DNA of 64,000 bases from Modestobacter sp. VKM Ac-2982 (GCF_026967935.1 NZ_JAPVBL010000005.1:430561-494560), one strand, 5' to 3'; positions 7,344 to 17,572 are shown, numbered from the stretch's first letter. Numbers and translations are program-made. The notes: generated by a model from the sequence alone, not told the origin.

Positions 7344-9302
7344 GTGGCGGAGCGGGGGTTGCGGGCGCCGGCCTGGCTCGAGGAGCTGGTGCACACCAGC
7401 CCCACGAGCGTGCCGTGGCGCGACGTCACCCGCTTCACCCTGGTCATTCCCGGCCCGCTGGCCCTCGCCCTGGCGATCGGAGGCGTGCAGGGAGCGGCGG
7501 TGGGGGCCGGGGTCTTCGCCACCATGGGCGCGCTGGCCGCGACGTTGGCGCCGCAGTCGGGCCCGCTCCGGGTCCGACTGCGCCGGGTCGCCGCAGCGTC
7601 GCTGCTGGGCGGGGTCGGCCTGCTCGTCGGGCACGGCCTGAGTGGCGGCGGCTGGCAGCCGGTGCTGCTGATGGTCGTCGTCTCGGCGATCGCCGCCCTG
7701 CTGAGCTCGATCAGCGGGGCCTTCTCCCTGGGCGCCCTGCAGCTGCTCATCTACACCGCGATCTCCTCCGGGCTGGAGACCCCGCTGTCGGCCGGCGTGG
7801 AGCTCGGGTTCTTCCTGGCCGGGGCGGCGTGGGGCGCCCTCGCCGTCCTGGTGCAGGCCCGCACCGAACCGCTGGACCCCGACCGGTCCGCGGTGGGGGC
7901 GGTCTTCACCCGGGTCGCCGAGCTGCTCGCGGCGATCGGCACCGACCGCACCGAGGAGGCCCGCCGGGAGCTCACGCTCGCGCTGAACGCCGGCTACGAC
8001 CGGGTCCTCTACGCGCGCAGCCGCTCGGCCGGCCGCAGCCGGGAACTCGCCGAGCTGGCCGGGGTGCTCAACGCCGCGGCACCGCTGGTGGAGGGCGCGG
8101 TGGCCAGCGCCCGGGGCGGGGTGCCGGCCGACTCCCGGGACATCGGGGCCGCGCACGCCCTGGCCACCGCCGTCACCAGCCGCCGTCCGGTGCTGGGCGA
8201 ACGGCCGCCGCCGGTCGAGGACGCACCCGCGCCGCGCCGGGCGGTCCGGCACGGCCTGCGGCTGGTGTGGAACGTCGTCGGTGACCCGGAGGAGCGGGCC
8301 TCGGCGGCGGTGGTGCGCCCCGAGCTGGAGTGGCGGGTGCGGCTGCACGACCTGTTCGACCGCACCGTGGGCAACGCCGACTCCCGGGCGTTCGTCGTCC
8401 GGCTCACGCTGTGCATGACGGTCGCCGAGATCGCCCGCCAGCTGCTGCCGATCGAGCGGCCCTACTGGGTGCTGCTGACCGTGGCCATCGTGCTCAAGCC
8501 CGACTACGGCTCGGTGTTCACCCGGGCGGTGCAGCGCGGCGCGGGCACGCTGCTCGGCGTCCTGATCGGCTCGCTGCTGCTGACCTTCCTGGAGCGCGAT
8601 GCCTGGGTGCTGCTCCCGCTGGCACTGTCCGCCGGGGCGCTGCCGTGGGCCCGCAGCGGCAACTTCGGCCTGTTCTCCGTCTTCCAGACGCCGCTGATCA
8701 TCCTGCTGCTGGACCTGGCCACGCCCAGTGGCGCCGGGCTGGTCGGTGCCCGGCTGGTCGACACCCTGATCGGCTGCGGGATCGTGCTGGTGTTCGGCTA
8801 CCTGCTGTGGCCGCAGACCTGGCGGGCCCCGCTGGACGACGCGCTGCGCAGCGCCACCCTGGCGCTGGACCGCTTCGTCGACGCCGCGTTCACCCAGGGC
8901 CCCGAGGCCACCCGGCGGGCCCGCCGGGGCAGCTACCGGGCGCTGACCGAGCTGCAGACGCAGCTGCAGCGCCGGCTGGCCGAGCCGCCGCCGATCAGCA
9001 GCCGGGCGGCGGCCTGGTGGCCGGTGATCGTGCAGCTGGAGCGGACGTCGGACGCCGTCACCGAGGCGGTCATCGCGCTGCGCGCCGGCGAACCGGCCCC
9101 CGACCCGGCGCAGGTCGGCGTGCTGCGCAAGGCGATCCGGGAGCTGGAGCGGGACCTGCGCGAGCACCGCGCCCCCGACGACGCCGAGATCGACGCCGAC
9201 GGCGTGCTGGCCCCGGTCGCCCGGGAGGTGGACGCAGCCCGGCGGCTGATCCGGGAGACCACCCCGGGCCGGCGGTCCGGCGTCCGCGGCACCGAGGACT
9301 GA
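7344..9302 (+). CDS. FUSC-family membrane protein
   Basis: 652 aa. The layout is that of the fusaric acid resistance/aromatic acid exporter-like family: an N-terminal hydrophobic block (about residues 25-155), a cytoplasmic helical segment rich in Arg/Glu (about 165-330), a second hydrophobic block (about 345-490) including YWVLLTVAIVLKPDYGSVFTR (a FUSC hallmark), and a charged C-terminal helical tail. GTG at 7344 follows a GGGAGG ribosome site at a good distance. It is divergent from the ABC exporter, with about 100 bases between starts, so the two may share a control region. Export of small organic acids is inferred from the family only. Confidence 0.85.
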   Translation: MAERGLRAPAWLEELVHTSPTSVPWRDVTRFTLVIPGPLALALAIGGVQGAAVGAGVFATMGALAATLAPQSGPLRVRLRRVAAASLLGGVGLLVGHGLSGGGWQPVLLMVVVSAIAALLSSISGAFSLGALQLLIYTAISSGLETPLSAGVELGFFLAGAAWGALAVLVQARTEPLDPDRSAVGAVFTRVAELLAAIGTDRTEEARRELTLALNAGYDRVLYARSRSAGRSRELAELAGVLNAAAPLVEGAVASARGGVPADSRDIGAAHALATAVTSRRPVLGERPPPVEDAPAPRRAVRHGLRLVWNVVGDPEERASAAVVRPELEWRVRLHDLFDRTVGNADSRAFVVRLTLCMTVAEIARQLLPIERPYWVLLTVAIVLKPDYGSVFTRAVQRGAGTLLGVLIGSLLLTFLERDAWVLLPLALSAGALPWARSGNFGLFSVFQTPLIILLLDLATPSGAGLVGARLVDTLIGCGIVLVFGYLLWPQTWRAPLDDALRSATLALDRFVDAAFTQGPEATRRARRGSYRALTELQTQLQRRLAEPPPISSRAAAWWPVIVQLERTSDAVTEAVIALRAGEPAPDPAQVGVLRKAIRELERDLREHRAPDDAEIDADGVLAPVAREVDAARRLIRETTPGRRSGVRGTED

Positions 9303-9314
9303 GCAGCCCGCTCC

Positions 9315-11981
9315 TCAGGACGGCGCGCGGACACCCTGCTGCAGGAGCGCCCCGGCCTCGGCGGCGGGCAGCGCCCGGTGGAACAGCCATCCCTGGGCCT
9401 GGTCGCACCCGTCGGCCCGGAGCCGCGCCAGCTGCTCGGGCTCCTCGACGCCCTCGGCGACCACGGTCAGCCCGAAGGTGTGCGCCGCCCGGATCATCAG
9501 CGCCACCAGGTCGCCGTGGCCGGCGTCGCCGGAGCCGATGAAGCTGCGGTCGATCTTGAGCGTGTCGACCGGCATGTGCCCCAGCTGCCCGATGGAGGTG
9601 TAGCCGGTGCCGAAGTCGTCGATGGCGACGGCGACGCCCAGGGCCCGCAGGGTGGCCAGGTGGTCCATCGCCGACGGGTCGGCCACCAGGACGGTCTCGG
9701 TCACCTCGAGCACGAGCAGCTGGGCGGGCAACCCCGAGGCGACCAGCGCGTCGGCGACGTCCTGCACGACCCGACGGTCCGTGAGGTGCCGACCGGAGAT
9801 GTTCACCGCGACAGTCGGCTCCGGCTCGTCCTGGGCCACCCCGGCGGCGCTGCGCCACTCGGCGAGCTGCCGGGTGGCCTCGTGCAGCACCCAGCGGTCC
9901 AGCTCGCAGATCAGCTGGGACTCCTCGGCCGCCGGGACGAAGAGGTCCGGCGGGACCAGCCCGTGCCCGGGCCGCTGCCAGCGCACCAGGGCCTCGTACC
10001 CGATCACCCGGTCCGAGGCCACGTCGACCACGGGTTGGTAGTGCAGCTCCATCTCACCGTCCGCCAGGCCCACCCTGATCGCCGCCTCCAGCGCAGCCCG
10101 CTCGGCGAGCTGCCCGCGCAGCACCTCGTCGAAGACCTCGGCGCGACCGCGACCGTGCCGCTTGGCCCGGTAGGCAGCGGTGTCCGCCTCGACGAACAGG
10201 ACGTCGGCGTCGGTGTCGCCGTCCCGGCTGACCGCCACGCCGACGCTGGCGCCGACCCGCACCGTGTGGCGGGACAGCCGGATCGGCTCGCTGGTCGCCG
10301 CGATCAGCCGCTCGGCGAGCTCGACCAGCGTGCGCTCGTCCTCCACCGCCTCGACCAGCACGACGAACTCGTCGCCGCCCAGCCGGCACACCACGTCCCC
10401 CGCCCGGACCGCCGCCGACAGCCGGCCGGCGACCTCCCGCAGCACGTCGTCCCCGGCAGCGTGCCCATGCGTGTCGTTGACCGACTTGAAGCCGTCCAGG
10501 TCGACGAACAGCAGGCCGGTCATGGCCCCCGAACGCTGGCCGCGGGACAGCGCCGCCGCGGTCAGCTGCAGCGCCTGCGCCCGGTTGGGCAGCTCGGTCA
10601 GCGGGTCGTGCGCGGCCTGGTGGGCGAGCGCGGACTGCAGCTCGTCGCGTTGGCGCACCGAGCTGACGATCTGCCGCACCGAGGCGTGCACGACCGCACC
10701 GAGCGGACCGGGCAACGGCTCGGCCAGGACGGTGTCGGCGAGGTCCCCACGGGCCACGGCCTGGGCCTGGTCCTGGATGCGGCGGAGGCTGGCCACCGCC
10801 GCGCCCAACGCCGTGGAGACGGTGCGCACCTCGCGCGGGCCACCGCCCTCGACCTCCACGAGCTCCCCGCGACTCACCTGGTCGGCCTGCCCGGCCAGCA
10901 CGCCGAGCGAGCGGGACACGCTGCGGCCGAGGACGACGGCACCGACCGTTGCGGTCAGCAGGAGGCCGAGGCCGGCCAGCAGCGTGGCCGTCCGGCGACC
11001 GTCGGCCGCGTCGCGGTCGGCGGCCGCGCTCGCCCGGGCGCCGGCGACCGCGGTGTCCAACAGCTCCGTGAAGGTCGCGTCCCGCGCGGTGCTCCCGTTG
11101 ACCAGGGCCGCGACCTGCTCGATGGGGAGAGGCTCAGCGGTGCCCTGCTCGACCTGCGCGGCGAGGACGTCGTCCACCGCGGTCACCGCCGCGGACGCGC
11201 GGACGCCGTCCCATGCCCCGGCCAGGGCCGGCTGGGACAGGTCGTCCAGCTGCCGCTGTGCGTCGGTGTAGGCGACCCAGGCGCCGCGCCAGTCCAGCTC
11301 GCTGGCCCCGATGCCGGAGAGACGGAGCTGGGAGCCGAGGAACAGCGGGACCACGCGGCTGGCGGCCTGGGTCAGCTCGGCGACCAGCTCGACGTCGCGG
11401 GTGGCCCGATAGGTCCCGATCGTCACCTCCTGGGCACTGGCCTCCGTTGCCGCCTCCTGCTGAGCTGCCATGAGCTGAGCCGAGACGTCCAGGTACTCCC
11501 GGTAGGTGTCCTGCAGCGAGCTCATCCGGTAGTGCGCGCCGGCCCGGACGTCGACGAGCCGGGCGGTGGCCCGTACGGCGGCCCAGGCGCCCACGGAGGC
11601 GGCGGGCACCGAGGCCAGCGCCCGGTCGGTGACCTGCTGCGCCTGGGCGATGGCCTGCTCTGCCTGCGCCAGCTGGGCCTGCACCATCTCCGGGGAGAGC
11701 CCGGTCATCGCGCTCAGGGCCGGGTCGAGCAGCACCGTCGCGGACAGCACCGGGACGACCTCGTGCTCCACCCCGCTGCGGGCGGCGTCCAGCTGCGCCA
11801 CCGCCTGCACGGCGGCCTCGGCCCGCTCGGCGGTGGTCGCCTCGGACATCGCGGAGCGCACGATCGCCGTGGTCAGTGCGACCACGCCCAGCAACGGGAC
11901 CAGCACCAGCGCCACGAGGTAGGCCCAGAGGGGCACGCCTCTGCGCGGCGACCTGCGTGCGGAGGACGGGCTGGGCGGCAT
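9315..11981 (-). CDS. Membrane-anchored GGDEF-EAL cyclic-di-GMP protein
   Basis: 888 aa. Order: transmembrane helix (about 18-42), a long extracytoplasmic helical sensor region (45-325), second helix (330-353), HAMP-like segment, GGDEF domain with intact GGDEF (535-539) and inhibitory RxxD (526-529), then an EAL domain with intact EAL (663-665) and the downstream DDFGTGYTS and ExxE-type motifs. Both c-di-GMP synthesis and hydrolysis motifs look complete, so either or both activities are possible, controlled by the extracytoplasmic domain. The ATG at 11981 is preferred; an upstream start (12026) would add 15 Arg-rich residues. It converges with the FUSC gene, 12 bases apart. Confidence 0.92.
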   Translation of the reverse strand: MPPSPSSARRSPRRGVPLWAYLVALVLVPLLGVVALTTAIVRSAMSEATTAERAEAAVQAVAQLDAARSGVEHEVVPVLSATVLLDPALSAMTGLSPEMVQAQLAQAEQAIAQAQQVTDRALASVPAASVGAWAAVRATARLVDVRAGAHYRMSSLQDTYREYLDVSAQLMAAQQEAATEASAQEVTIGTYRATRDVELVAELTQAASRVVPLFLGSQLRLSGIGASELDWRGAWVAYTDAQRQLDDLSQPALAGAWDGVRASAAVTAVDDVLAAQVEQGTAEPLPIEQVAALVNGSTARDATFTELLDTAVAGARASAAADRDAADGRRTATLLAGLGLLLTATVGAVVLGRSVSRSLGVLAGQADQVSRGELVEVEGGGPREVRTVSTALGAAVASLRRIQDQAQAVARGDLADTVLAEPLPGPLGAVVHASVRQIVSSVRQRDELQSALAHQAAHDPLTELPNRAQALQLTAAALSRGQRSGAMTGLLFVDLDGFKSVNDTHGHAAGDDVLREVAGRLSAAVRAGDVVCRLGGDEFVVLVEAVEDERTLVELAERLIAATSEPIRLSRHTVRVGASVGVAVSRDGDTDADVLFVEADTAAYRAKRHGRGRAEVFDEVLRGQLAERAALEAAIRVGLADGEMELHYQPVVDVASDRVIGYEALVRWQRPGHGLVPPDLFVPAAEESQLICELDRWVLHEATRQLAEWRSAAGVAQDEPEPTVAVNISGRHLTDRRVVQDVADALVASGLPAQLLVLEVTETVLVADPSAMDHLATLRALGVAVAIDDFGTGYTSIGQLGHMPVDTLKIDRSFIGSGDAGHGDLVALMIRAAHTFGLTVVAEGVEEPEQLARLRADGCDQAQGWLFHRALPAAEAGALLQQGVRAPS

Positions 11982-12063
11982 GACATGGCATCGGCCCGAC
12001 CGCGACCTCGGTCGAGCCGCGGGCACCCGTCCGGGTGAGACGGCACCGCGGGCTGGAGGGGGG

Positions 12064-12135
12064 TGGGCGCGGCAGGGATCGAACCTGCGACCGCTCGCTT
12101 GTAAGGCGAGAGCTCTCCCGCTGAGCTACGCGCCC
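12064..12135 (-). tRNA. tRNA-Val (anticodon TAC)
   Basis: A complete cloverleaf reads on the minus strand: acceptor GGGCGCG pairing with CGCGCCC, D arm GCTC/GAGC, anticodon stem CTCGC/GCGAG around loop CTTACAA (anticodon TAC), and T arm GCAGG-TTCGATC-CCTGC. The discriminator is A and the CCA end is not encoded. It lies between the c-di-GMP gene and the peroxiredoxin gene. Confidence 0.97.
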
Positions 12136-12202
12136 GTGCGGCCAGGGTAGCGGGAGGACCCCGCCACCCCCGCCGCTCGACGGGCTCCCGGCCGACCGCA
12201 GC

Positions 12203-12670
12203 TCAGGCGGCGGAGAGCTCCGCGACCGCGTCCTTCCAACCGGACTGCGCACGCGCGTCGCCGGGCTGGTTGACCTCGGCGAAGACCAGCGTGCCCTCGG
12301 CGTCGACGAGGAACGTGCCGCGCAGCGGCATCCCGGCCCGCTCGTTGAACACCCCGTAGGCCTGGGCGGTCGCGCCGTGCGGCCAGAAGTCCGACAGCAG
12401 CGGGAAGCCGAAGCCCTGCTCGGCCCGGAACGCCTTGAGGCTGAAGGTGGGGTCGGTGGAGATGGCCACCACCTGGACCCCGGCGTCGGCGTACGTGGCC
12501 AGCTCGTCGCGCAGCTGGCACAGCTCGCCGGTGCAGATCCCGGAGAAGGCGAACGGGTAGAACACGACGAGGACCGGAGCACCGCGCAGCCCGGAGAGGG
12601 AGACGACCTGCTTGTCCTGGTCGGGGAGGCTGAACTCGGGGGCGGCGTCGCCCACGGTGAGGGTCATCAC
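12203..12670 (-). CDS. ahpE: AhpE-type peroxiredoxin
   Basis: 155 aa. It closely follows M. tuberculosis AhpE (Rv2238c), including the FPLLSDFWPHGA and AYGVFNE motifs. The peroxidatic Cys46 is in FSGICTGEL. Unlike mycobacterial AhpE, which is a one-Cys enzyme, a second Cys lies five residues later (Cys51), the spacing used by the resolving Cys in PrxQ/BCP enzymes. It probably reduces hydroperoxides in the cytoplasm using a mycothiol- or thioredoxin-type reductant. The start is a double ATG at 12670/12667. It is 11 bases after the DUF3052 gene in the same direction, matching Rv2239c-Rv2238c. Confidence 0.93.
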   Translation of the reverse strand: MMTLTVGDAAPEFSLPDQDKQVVSLSGLRGAPVLVVFYPFAFSGICTGELCQLRDELATYADAGVQVVAISTDPTFSLKAFRAEQGFGFPLLSDFWPHGATAQAYGVFNERAGMPLRGTFLVDAEGTLVFAEVNQPGDARAQSGWKDAVAELSAA

Positions 12671-12681
12671 CCGATCGTGCC

Positions 12682-13107
12682 TCAGCGGCGCGAGCGGGCC
12701 GCCTTCGGGGTGACCAGCCGGATGCCCGACCAGTCCTTCGCCGCGGAGATGCTGGAGGTCTGTGCGAGCCCGGCGGTGGGGGCGGCCTCGGTGACGTCAC
12801 CGGGCTCGACGTGGCCGGGGCGCCCGGACTTCGGCACGAGCAGCCAGACGACGCCGTCCTCGGCGAGGGAGGCGATCGAGTCGACGAGCGCGTCGATCAG
12901 GTCGCCGTCCTCGTCGCGCCACCACAGCAGGACGACGTCGGCCACCTCGTCGGAGTCCTCGTCGACCATCTCGCCGCCCGAGAGCTCGACGACGGAGTCG
13001 CGCAGGTCCTCGTCGGCGTCCTCGTCCCAGCCGAGCTCCTGCACGACCATGCCCGGCTTGATCCCCAGCCGGGCAGCCATGCTGGTGCTGCCCGAGTCGA
13101 CGCTCAT
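12682..13107 (-). CDS. DUF3052 family protein (Rv2239c-like)
   Basis: 141 aa, acidic and soluble. It matches the conserved actinobacterial family found between ahpE and aceE: the segment GIKPGMVVQELGWDEDADEDLR near the N-terminus, an acidic middle (VVLLWWRDEDGDL) and a conserved VWLLVPKSGRPGHVEPGDVTEAAPTAGL end. A GGAGGA ribosome site precedes the ATG at 13107. Function is unknown; constant linkage with a peroxiredoxin and pyruvate dehydrogenase suggests a housekeeping role. Confidence 0.88.
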   Translation of the reverse strand: MSVDSGSTSMAARLGIKPGMVVQELGWDEDADEDLRDSVVELSGGEMVDEDSDEVADVVLLWWRDEDGDLIDALVDSIASLAEDGVVWLLVPKSGRPGHVEPGDVTEAAPTAGLAQTSSISAAKDWSGIRLVTPKAARSRR

Positions 13108-13504
13108 CCCCGCTGTTCCTCCGTGTGCTCGCTGCCCGGTCTGTCCGGGCGGTGTCGTGTGCTGCTGTGCGGTCTCTGTCCCGCCCCGTCGCGTGGTGCG
13201 CCGGTGCGATCGTCCTGGGGGGATGGTGCCCTGTCCTGACCCGGCCTGCCTGGTCGGGACCTCTCGTGGACTCGACCCGACCCCCTCTGCCCGGGTGGAG
13301 GGCGGCCCCTGGCGTGCCCGTCCCCCGCGTCTCGCGGGGGTGCGGGCCCACGTGTCCGGGCCACCGTTGCAGCGGAGCGTAGGGCATCGACGGGCAGGCG
13401 CAAGGCCCTGACCGGGCGGCACGGTCGCGCCGCGCGTCCCGTCTGACGGGACACGGCACGGGGCGGACGTGACGTGCGCCGCCCCGGCAGGAGACGATGT
13501 GGCC
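13108..13504. promoter_or_regulatory. Divergent control region, DUF3052 / aceE
   Basis: About 400 bases without a gene separate two divergent starts and must hold both promoters. Two inverted repeats stand out. CCCCCGCG-TCT-CGCGGGGG (13322-13340) is a compact hairpin. TCCCGT-CTG-ACGGGA (13437-13451) lies 54 bases before the aceE ATG, where an operator or activator site would fit. No confident -10/-35 boxes were recognised. Confidence 0.4.
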
Positions 13505-16318
13505 ATGAGCGCAACGCAGCAGTCGGACGGAGACCCCGCCCGCACCATCGGCAGCCCCCGTGCGGTCATCACCGACGGGCGGGCCAGCCAACTCCCCGAC
13601 ACCGACCCGGACGAGACCCAGGAGTGGCTGGAGTCCCTGGACGCGGTCGTCGACCATGCCGGTCGCGGCCGAGCCCGCTACCTGATGCTCCGGATGCTCG
13701 AGCGCAGCCGCGAGCAGCAGGTCGGCGTACCCGCGTTGCGCAGCACCGACTACATCAACACGATCGCGCCGGAGCAGGAGCCGTGGTTCCCCGGTGACGA
13801 GGACGTCGAGCGTCGGATCCGGGCCTACATCCGGTGGAACGCCGCGATCATGGTCCACCGCGCGCAGCGCCCGGGCATCGCCGTCGGCGGTCACATCTCC
13901 TCCTACGCGTCGTCCGCATCGCTGTACGAGGTCGGCTTCAACCACTTCTTCCGCGGCAAGGACCACCCCGGCGGCGGCGACCAGATCTACTTCCAGGGGC
14001 ACGCCTCCCCCGGCATCTACGCCCGGGCCTACCTCGAGGGCCGGCTCGACGAGCACCAGCTCGACGGCTTCCGGCAGGAGGTCAGCCACCCCGGCGGTGG
14101 CCTGTCGTCCTACCCGCACCCGCGGTTGATGCCCGACTTCTGGGAGTTCCCCACCGTCTCGATGGGCCTCGGCCCGCTGAACGCGATCTACCAGGCGCGG
14201 TTCAACCGCTACCTGCACGACCGCGGCATCGCCGACACCGCCGACCAGCACGTGTGGGCGTTCCTCGGCGACGGCGAGATGGACGAGCCCGAGTCGCTGG
14301 GGCCGATCGGCCTGGCCGCGCGTGAGGAGCTGGACAACCTCACGTTCGTCGTCAACTGCAACCTGCAGCGGCTCGACGGTCCGGTCCGCGGCAACGGCAA
14401 GGTCATCCAGGAGCTGGAGTCCTTCTTCCGCGGCGCCGGCTGGAACGTCATCAAGGTGATCTGGGGCCGCGGCTGGGACAGGCTGCTGGCCGCCGACCGC
14501 GACGGCGCGCTGGTCAACCTGATGAACTCGACGCCGGACGGCGACTACCAGACCTACAAGGCCGAGGACGGCGCCTACGTCCGCGAGCACTTCTTCGGCC
14601 GCGACCCGCGCACCCGCAAGCTGGTCGAGGGGATGAGCGACAAGGAGGTCTGGGAGCTCCAGCGCGGCGGCCACGACTACCGCAAGGTCTACGCCGCCTA
14701 CAAGGCCGCGATGGACCACAAGGGCCAGCCCACCGTCATCCTCGCCAAGACCATCAAGGGCTGGACGCTCGGCAACCACTTCGAGGGCCGCAACTCCACG
14801 CACCAGATGAAGAAGCTGACCGCGGAGGACCTGGCGAACTTCCGGGACCGGCTGTACCTGCCGATCCCCGACGAGCAGCTGGACAAGACCCTGCCGCCCT
14901 ACTACAAGCCGGCACCGGACTCCGACGAGATGCAGTACATGGAGGAGCGGAAGCGCCAGCTGGGCGGGTCGATCCCCCGGCGCAGCTACGCGGCCAAGCC
15001 CCTCAAGGCACCCGACGACAAGGCCTTCGAGGTCGTGCGGCGGGGCTCGGGCAAGCAGGAGGTCGCCACCACCATGGCGTTCGTCCGGCTGCTCAAGGAG
15101 CTCATCAAGGACCCGGAGCTCGGCCCCCGCTTCGTCCCGGTGATCCCCGACGAGGCCCGCACCTTCGGGCTGGACTCGCTCTTCCCGACGAAGAAGATCT
15201 ACAACCCGCACGGCCAGAACTACACCTCGGTCGACCGCGAGCTGATGCTGGCCTACAAGGAGTCCACGACCGGGCAGATCCTGCACGAGGGGATCAACGA
15301 GGCCGGTTCCACGGCGTCGTTCATCGCCGCCGGGACGTCGTACGCGACGCACGGCGAGCCGATGATCCCGATCTACATCTTCTACTCGATGTTCGGCTTC
15401 CAGCGGACCGGCGACTCGTTCTGGGCGGCCGGTGACCAGATGACCCGCGGGTTCCTGCTGGGCGCCACCGCCGGGCGCACCACGCTGAACGGCGAGGGCC
15501 TGCAGCACGAGGACGGGCACTCGCTGCTGCTCGCGGAGACCAACCCGGCGGTCGTCTCCTACGACCCGGCGTTCTCCTTCGAGCTCGGGCACATCATCAA
15601 GGACGCCCTGCGCCGGATGTACGGCGAGGACCCGGGCGCCCCGCTGGGCGGACACCGCAGCCCCGACGTCATGTACTACCTGACGATCTACAACGAGCCG
15701 TACGTCCAGCCGGCCGAGCCCGAGGGGCTGGACGTCACCGGGCTGCTGGCCGGCATGTACCGCTACGCCGAGGGCCCGCAGCTGGAGGACGGCAAGAAGG
15801 CCCAGGTGCTGGCGTCCGGGGTGGCCGTGCCGTGGGCGCTGCGGGCGCAGGAGCTGCTGGCCCAGGACTGGGGCGTCTCGGCCGACGTCTGGTCGGTGAC
15901 CTCGTGGAACGAGCTGCGTCGCGAGGCGGTCCAGACCGAGGAGTGGAACCTGCTGAACCCGGCGGAGGAGCCCAAGGTCCCCTACGTCACCCAGCAGCTG
16001 ACCGACGTCCCCGGCCCGGTCATCGCCGTCTCGGACTGGATGAAGGCGGTGCCGGACCTGCTCGCCCCGTTCGTCCCGGGCGGCCTGACGTCGCTGGGCA
16101 CCGACGGGTTCGGGCTGTCCGACACACGTCCGGCGCTGCGCCGGCACTTCCGGGTCGACGCCGAGTCGATCGTGGTGCGCACGCTGGCCTCGCTGGCGCA
16201 GTACGGCGAGATCGAGCGGGACGTCGTCCGGCAGGCGGTGGAGAAGTACCAGATCGGTGAGGTGCAGGCCGCTCCCGCCGACACCAGCACCGCCCCGGAG
16301 CAGCAGCCCGAGGCGTAG
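13505..16318 (+). CDS. aceE: Pyruvate dehydrogenase E1 component, homodimeric type
   Basis: 937 aa, full length for the AceE family. It catalyses thiamine-diphosphate-dependent decarboxylation of pyruvate and acetyl transfer to the lipoyl group of E2. The thiamine diphosphate motif is present, GDGEMDEPE beginning at residue 255 and ending with NCNLQ at 284. Other hallmarks are [31 protein letters not shown] and [20 protein letters not shown] at 13505 follows AGGAG. No E2 or E3 gene lies in the window, as in mycobacteria. It is followed after some 5 kb by the fatty-acid synthase operon, which consumes the acetyl-CoA it makes. Confidence 0.97.
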   Translation: MSATQQSDGDPARTIGSPRAVITDGRASQLPDTDPDETQEWLESLDAVVDHAGRGRARYLMLRMLERSREQQVGVPALRSTDYINTIAPEQEPWFPGDEDVERRIRAYIRWNAAIMVHRAQRPGIAVGGHISSYASSASLYEVGFNHFFRGKDHPGGGDQIYFQGHASPGIYARAYLEGRLDEHQLDGFRQEVSHPGGGLSSYPHPRLMPDFWEFPTVSMGLGPLNAIYQARFNRYLHDRGIADTADQHVWAFLGDGEMDEPESLGPIGLAAREELDNLTFVVNCNLQRLDGPVRGNGKVIQELESFFRGAGWNVIKVIWGRGWDRLLAADRDGALVNLMNSTPDGDYQTYKAEDGAYVREHFFGRDPRTRKLVEGMSDKEVWELQRGGHDYRKVYAAYKAAMDHKGQPTVILAKTIKGWTLGNHFEGRNSTHQMKKLTAEDLANFRDRLYLPIPDEQLDKTLPPYYKPAPDSDEMQYMEERKRQLGGSIPRRSYAAKPLKAPDDKAFEVVRRGSGKQEVATTMAFVRLLKELIKDPELGPRFVPVIPDEARTFGLDSLFPTKKIYNPHGQNYTSVDRELMLAYKESTTGQILHEGINEAGSTASFIAAGTSYATHGEPMIPIYIFYSMFGFQRTGDSFWAAGDQMTRGFLLGATAGRTTLNGEGLQHEDGHSLLLAETNPAVVSYDPAFSFELGHIIKDALRRMYGEDPGAPLGGHRSPDVMYYLTIYNEPYVQPAEPEGLDVTGLLAGMYRYAEGPQLEDGKKAQVLASGVAVPWALRAQELLAQDWGVSADVWSVTSWNELRREAVQTEEWNLLNPAEEPKVPYVTQQLTDVPGPVIAVSDWMKAVPDLLAPFVPGGLTSLGTDGFGLSDTRPALRRHFRVDAESIVVRTLASLAQYGEIERDVVRQAVEKYQIGEVQAAPADTSTAPEQQPEA

Positions 16319-16340
16319 TCGCCGCCGAGCTCCCGTTCAC

Positions 16341-16404
16341 CGGTGATCAGGTGACCTGATCACCGACTGTCCCCCCGCACCAGCGCTGGTGCGGGGGGAC
16401 AGTC
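16341..16404. repeat. Double palindrome, left copy of an inverted repeat pair
   Basis: Two perfect palindromes abut. The first (16341-16365) has 12-base arms around a central G and core GATCAGGTGACCTGATC. The second (16365-16404) has two perfect 20-base arms with no loop, starting GACTGTCCCCCC. It starts 22 bases past the aceE stop and could end aceE transcription. A near-identical block lies in opposite orientation at 17573-17651, so the two bracket the gene at 16547-17560. Confidence 0.85.
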
Positions 16405-16546
16405 GTTGGTGCGGGCGGACGTCGCCCAGGCAGCGTCCTGGCACGCGGGCAGGCGAGCACGCGGTCCGGCCTCCACACCCCTGTCCCACGTCCACAGATG
16501 CCGGTGGCGCGGTACACCGCGTCTCCGGCGTTGAGACGGTGCCGCC

Positions 16547-17560
16547 GTGGATCCTCTCCTCGCCGACGCGATGGCCCGCCAGGCCGACGTCTTCAGCACC
16601 GCCGATGCGCTGGCCACCGGCCTCGACCCCAACGCCATCGGCCCCCTCGTGCGGTCGGGCGTCTGGCGGCGGGTGCGCTACGGCGTCTACACGACCGGCG
16701 AGGCCTGGCGCCGCCACGAGGCCGAGGGGCGGACGCACCGGCTCCAGTGCGCCGCCGCACTCCGCCGTCTCGATCGCACGACCGTGGCGGTCAGCCACAC
16801 CTCAGCCGCCCGGCTGCACCGCCTCGTCGTGCCCCGAGCCGCCGGCACCGAGGTCCGGCTGACCGATCCCGCGCAGTTCCGCGTCGGCCGCGGCTACCGA
16901 ATCAGCCAGGGGACTCTTTCTCCTGAGGACGTCGTCGTCCACGAAGGGCTGCCGGTCACCACGGTCACGCGCACGCTCGCCGACGTCGGCCGGGAATGGC
17001 CGCTGCTCGATGCCGTGGTCGCCGCCGACGATGCACTGGCCGACGGCCGGACCTCCCCGGCGGCGCTGCGAGCCGCCGCTCTCGCCCAGACCCACTGGGT
17101 CGGCTGCGCCAACGCCGCTCGGGCGTTCTCGCTGGCGCGCGTGGGTGCGCACTCACCGCACGAGACCCGGACCCGACTGGCCCTGCTCGGCGCCGGCCTG
17201 CCCGAGCCGTTGCTGCAGTGCGCCGTCCTCGTCGGTTCGCGCTTGGTCGCCGTCCTGGACATGTACTGGCCCGACCACGGCGTCTTCGTCGAGTGCGACG
17301 GCATGATCAAGTACACCGACCCGTGGCGGGATCGCACGCCTGCCGAGGTCATGTGGCAGGAGAAGCGCCGCCAGGACGCACTGCTCGACCTCGACGTGCA
17401 CGGTGTCCGGGTCGCCCCGGAGGACCTGCGGGAGCGCTGGGACGAGAAGGTCGCAAGGCTGTGGTCGCTGCTGGATCGCGGGCGCGCAGCACCACCGCGA
17501 TACCGGACGGCGCACTGGCATGACGGACTGCGGACGGCACCCCGGCCCCTCGCAGGCTGA
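16547..17560 (+). CDS. AbiEi-antitoxin-like / DUF559-like nuclease-fold protein
   Basis: 337 aa. The N-terminal part (about 1-180) resembles AbiEi-type regulators: a winged-helix-like start ending in GVWRRVRYGVYTT, then a segment with VSHTSAARLHRLVVPR and LPVTTVTRTLADVGREW. The C-terminal part (about 215-310) resembles DUF559/Vsr-like endonucleases, with AVLDMYWPDHGVFVECDG (Asp238, Glu249, Asp251) and a Glu-Lys-Arg stretch near 272. No toxin partner gene is adjacent. The GTG start has only a weak ribosome site. The gene stands alone between two large inverted palindromic repeats, interrupting a block otherwise conserved with other actinobacteria, which suggests acquisition. Nuclease activity is inferred. 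Confidence 0.7.
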   Translation: MDPLLADAMARQADVFSTADALATGLDPNAIGPLVRSGVWRRVRYGVYTTGEAWRRHEAEGRTHRLQCAAALRRLDRTTVAVSHTSAARLHRLVVPRAAGTEVRLTDPAQFRVGRGYRISQGTLSPEDVVVHEGLPVTTVTRTLADVGREWPLLDAVVAADDALADGRTSPAALRAAALAQTHWVGCANAARAFSLARVGAHSPHETRTRLALLGAGLPEPLLQCAVLVGSRLVAVLDMYWPDHGVFVECDGMIKYTDPWRDRTPAEVMWQEKRRQDALLDLDVHGVRVAPEDLRERWDEKVARLWSLLDRGRAAPPRYRTAHWHDGLRTAPRPLAG

Positions 17561-17572
17561 CCCCGCCGCCGC

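Noticed and set aside
5591..8284. Long rightward frame opposite the ABC exporter
   Set aside because: Arg/Gly/Pro-rich shadow frame with no domain; the opposite strand has clear Walker and signature motifs.
12797..16147. Very long open frame antisense to aceE (over 1100 codons)
   Set aside because: It lies opposite a certain gene; such frames arise in high-GC DNA because third-position G/C removes stop codons on the other strand. The translation is low-complexity and matches nothing.
16547..17560. Complete type IV toxin-antitoxin pair
   Set aside because: Only the antitoxin-like part is recognisable; no AbiEii-type toxin gene lies on either side.
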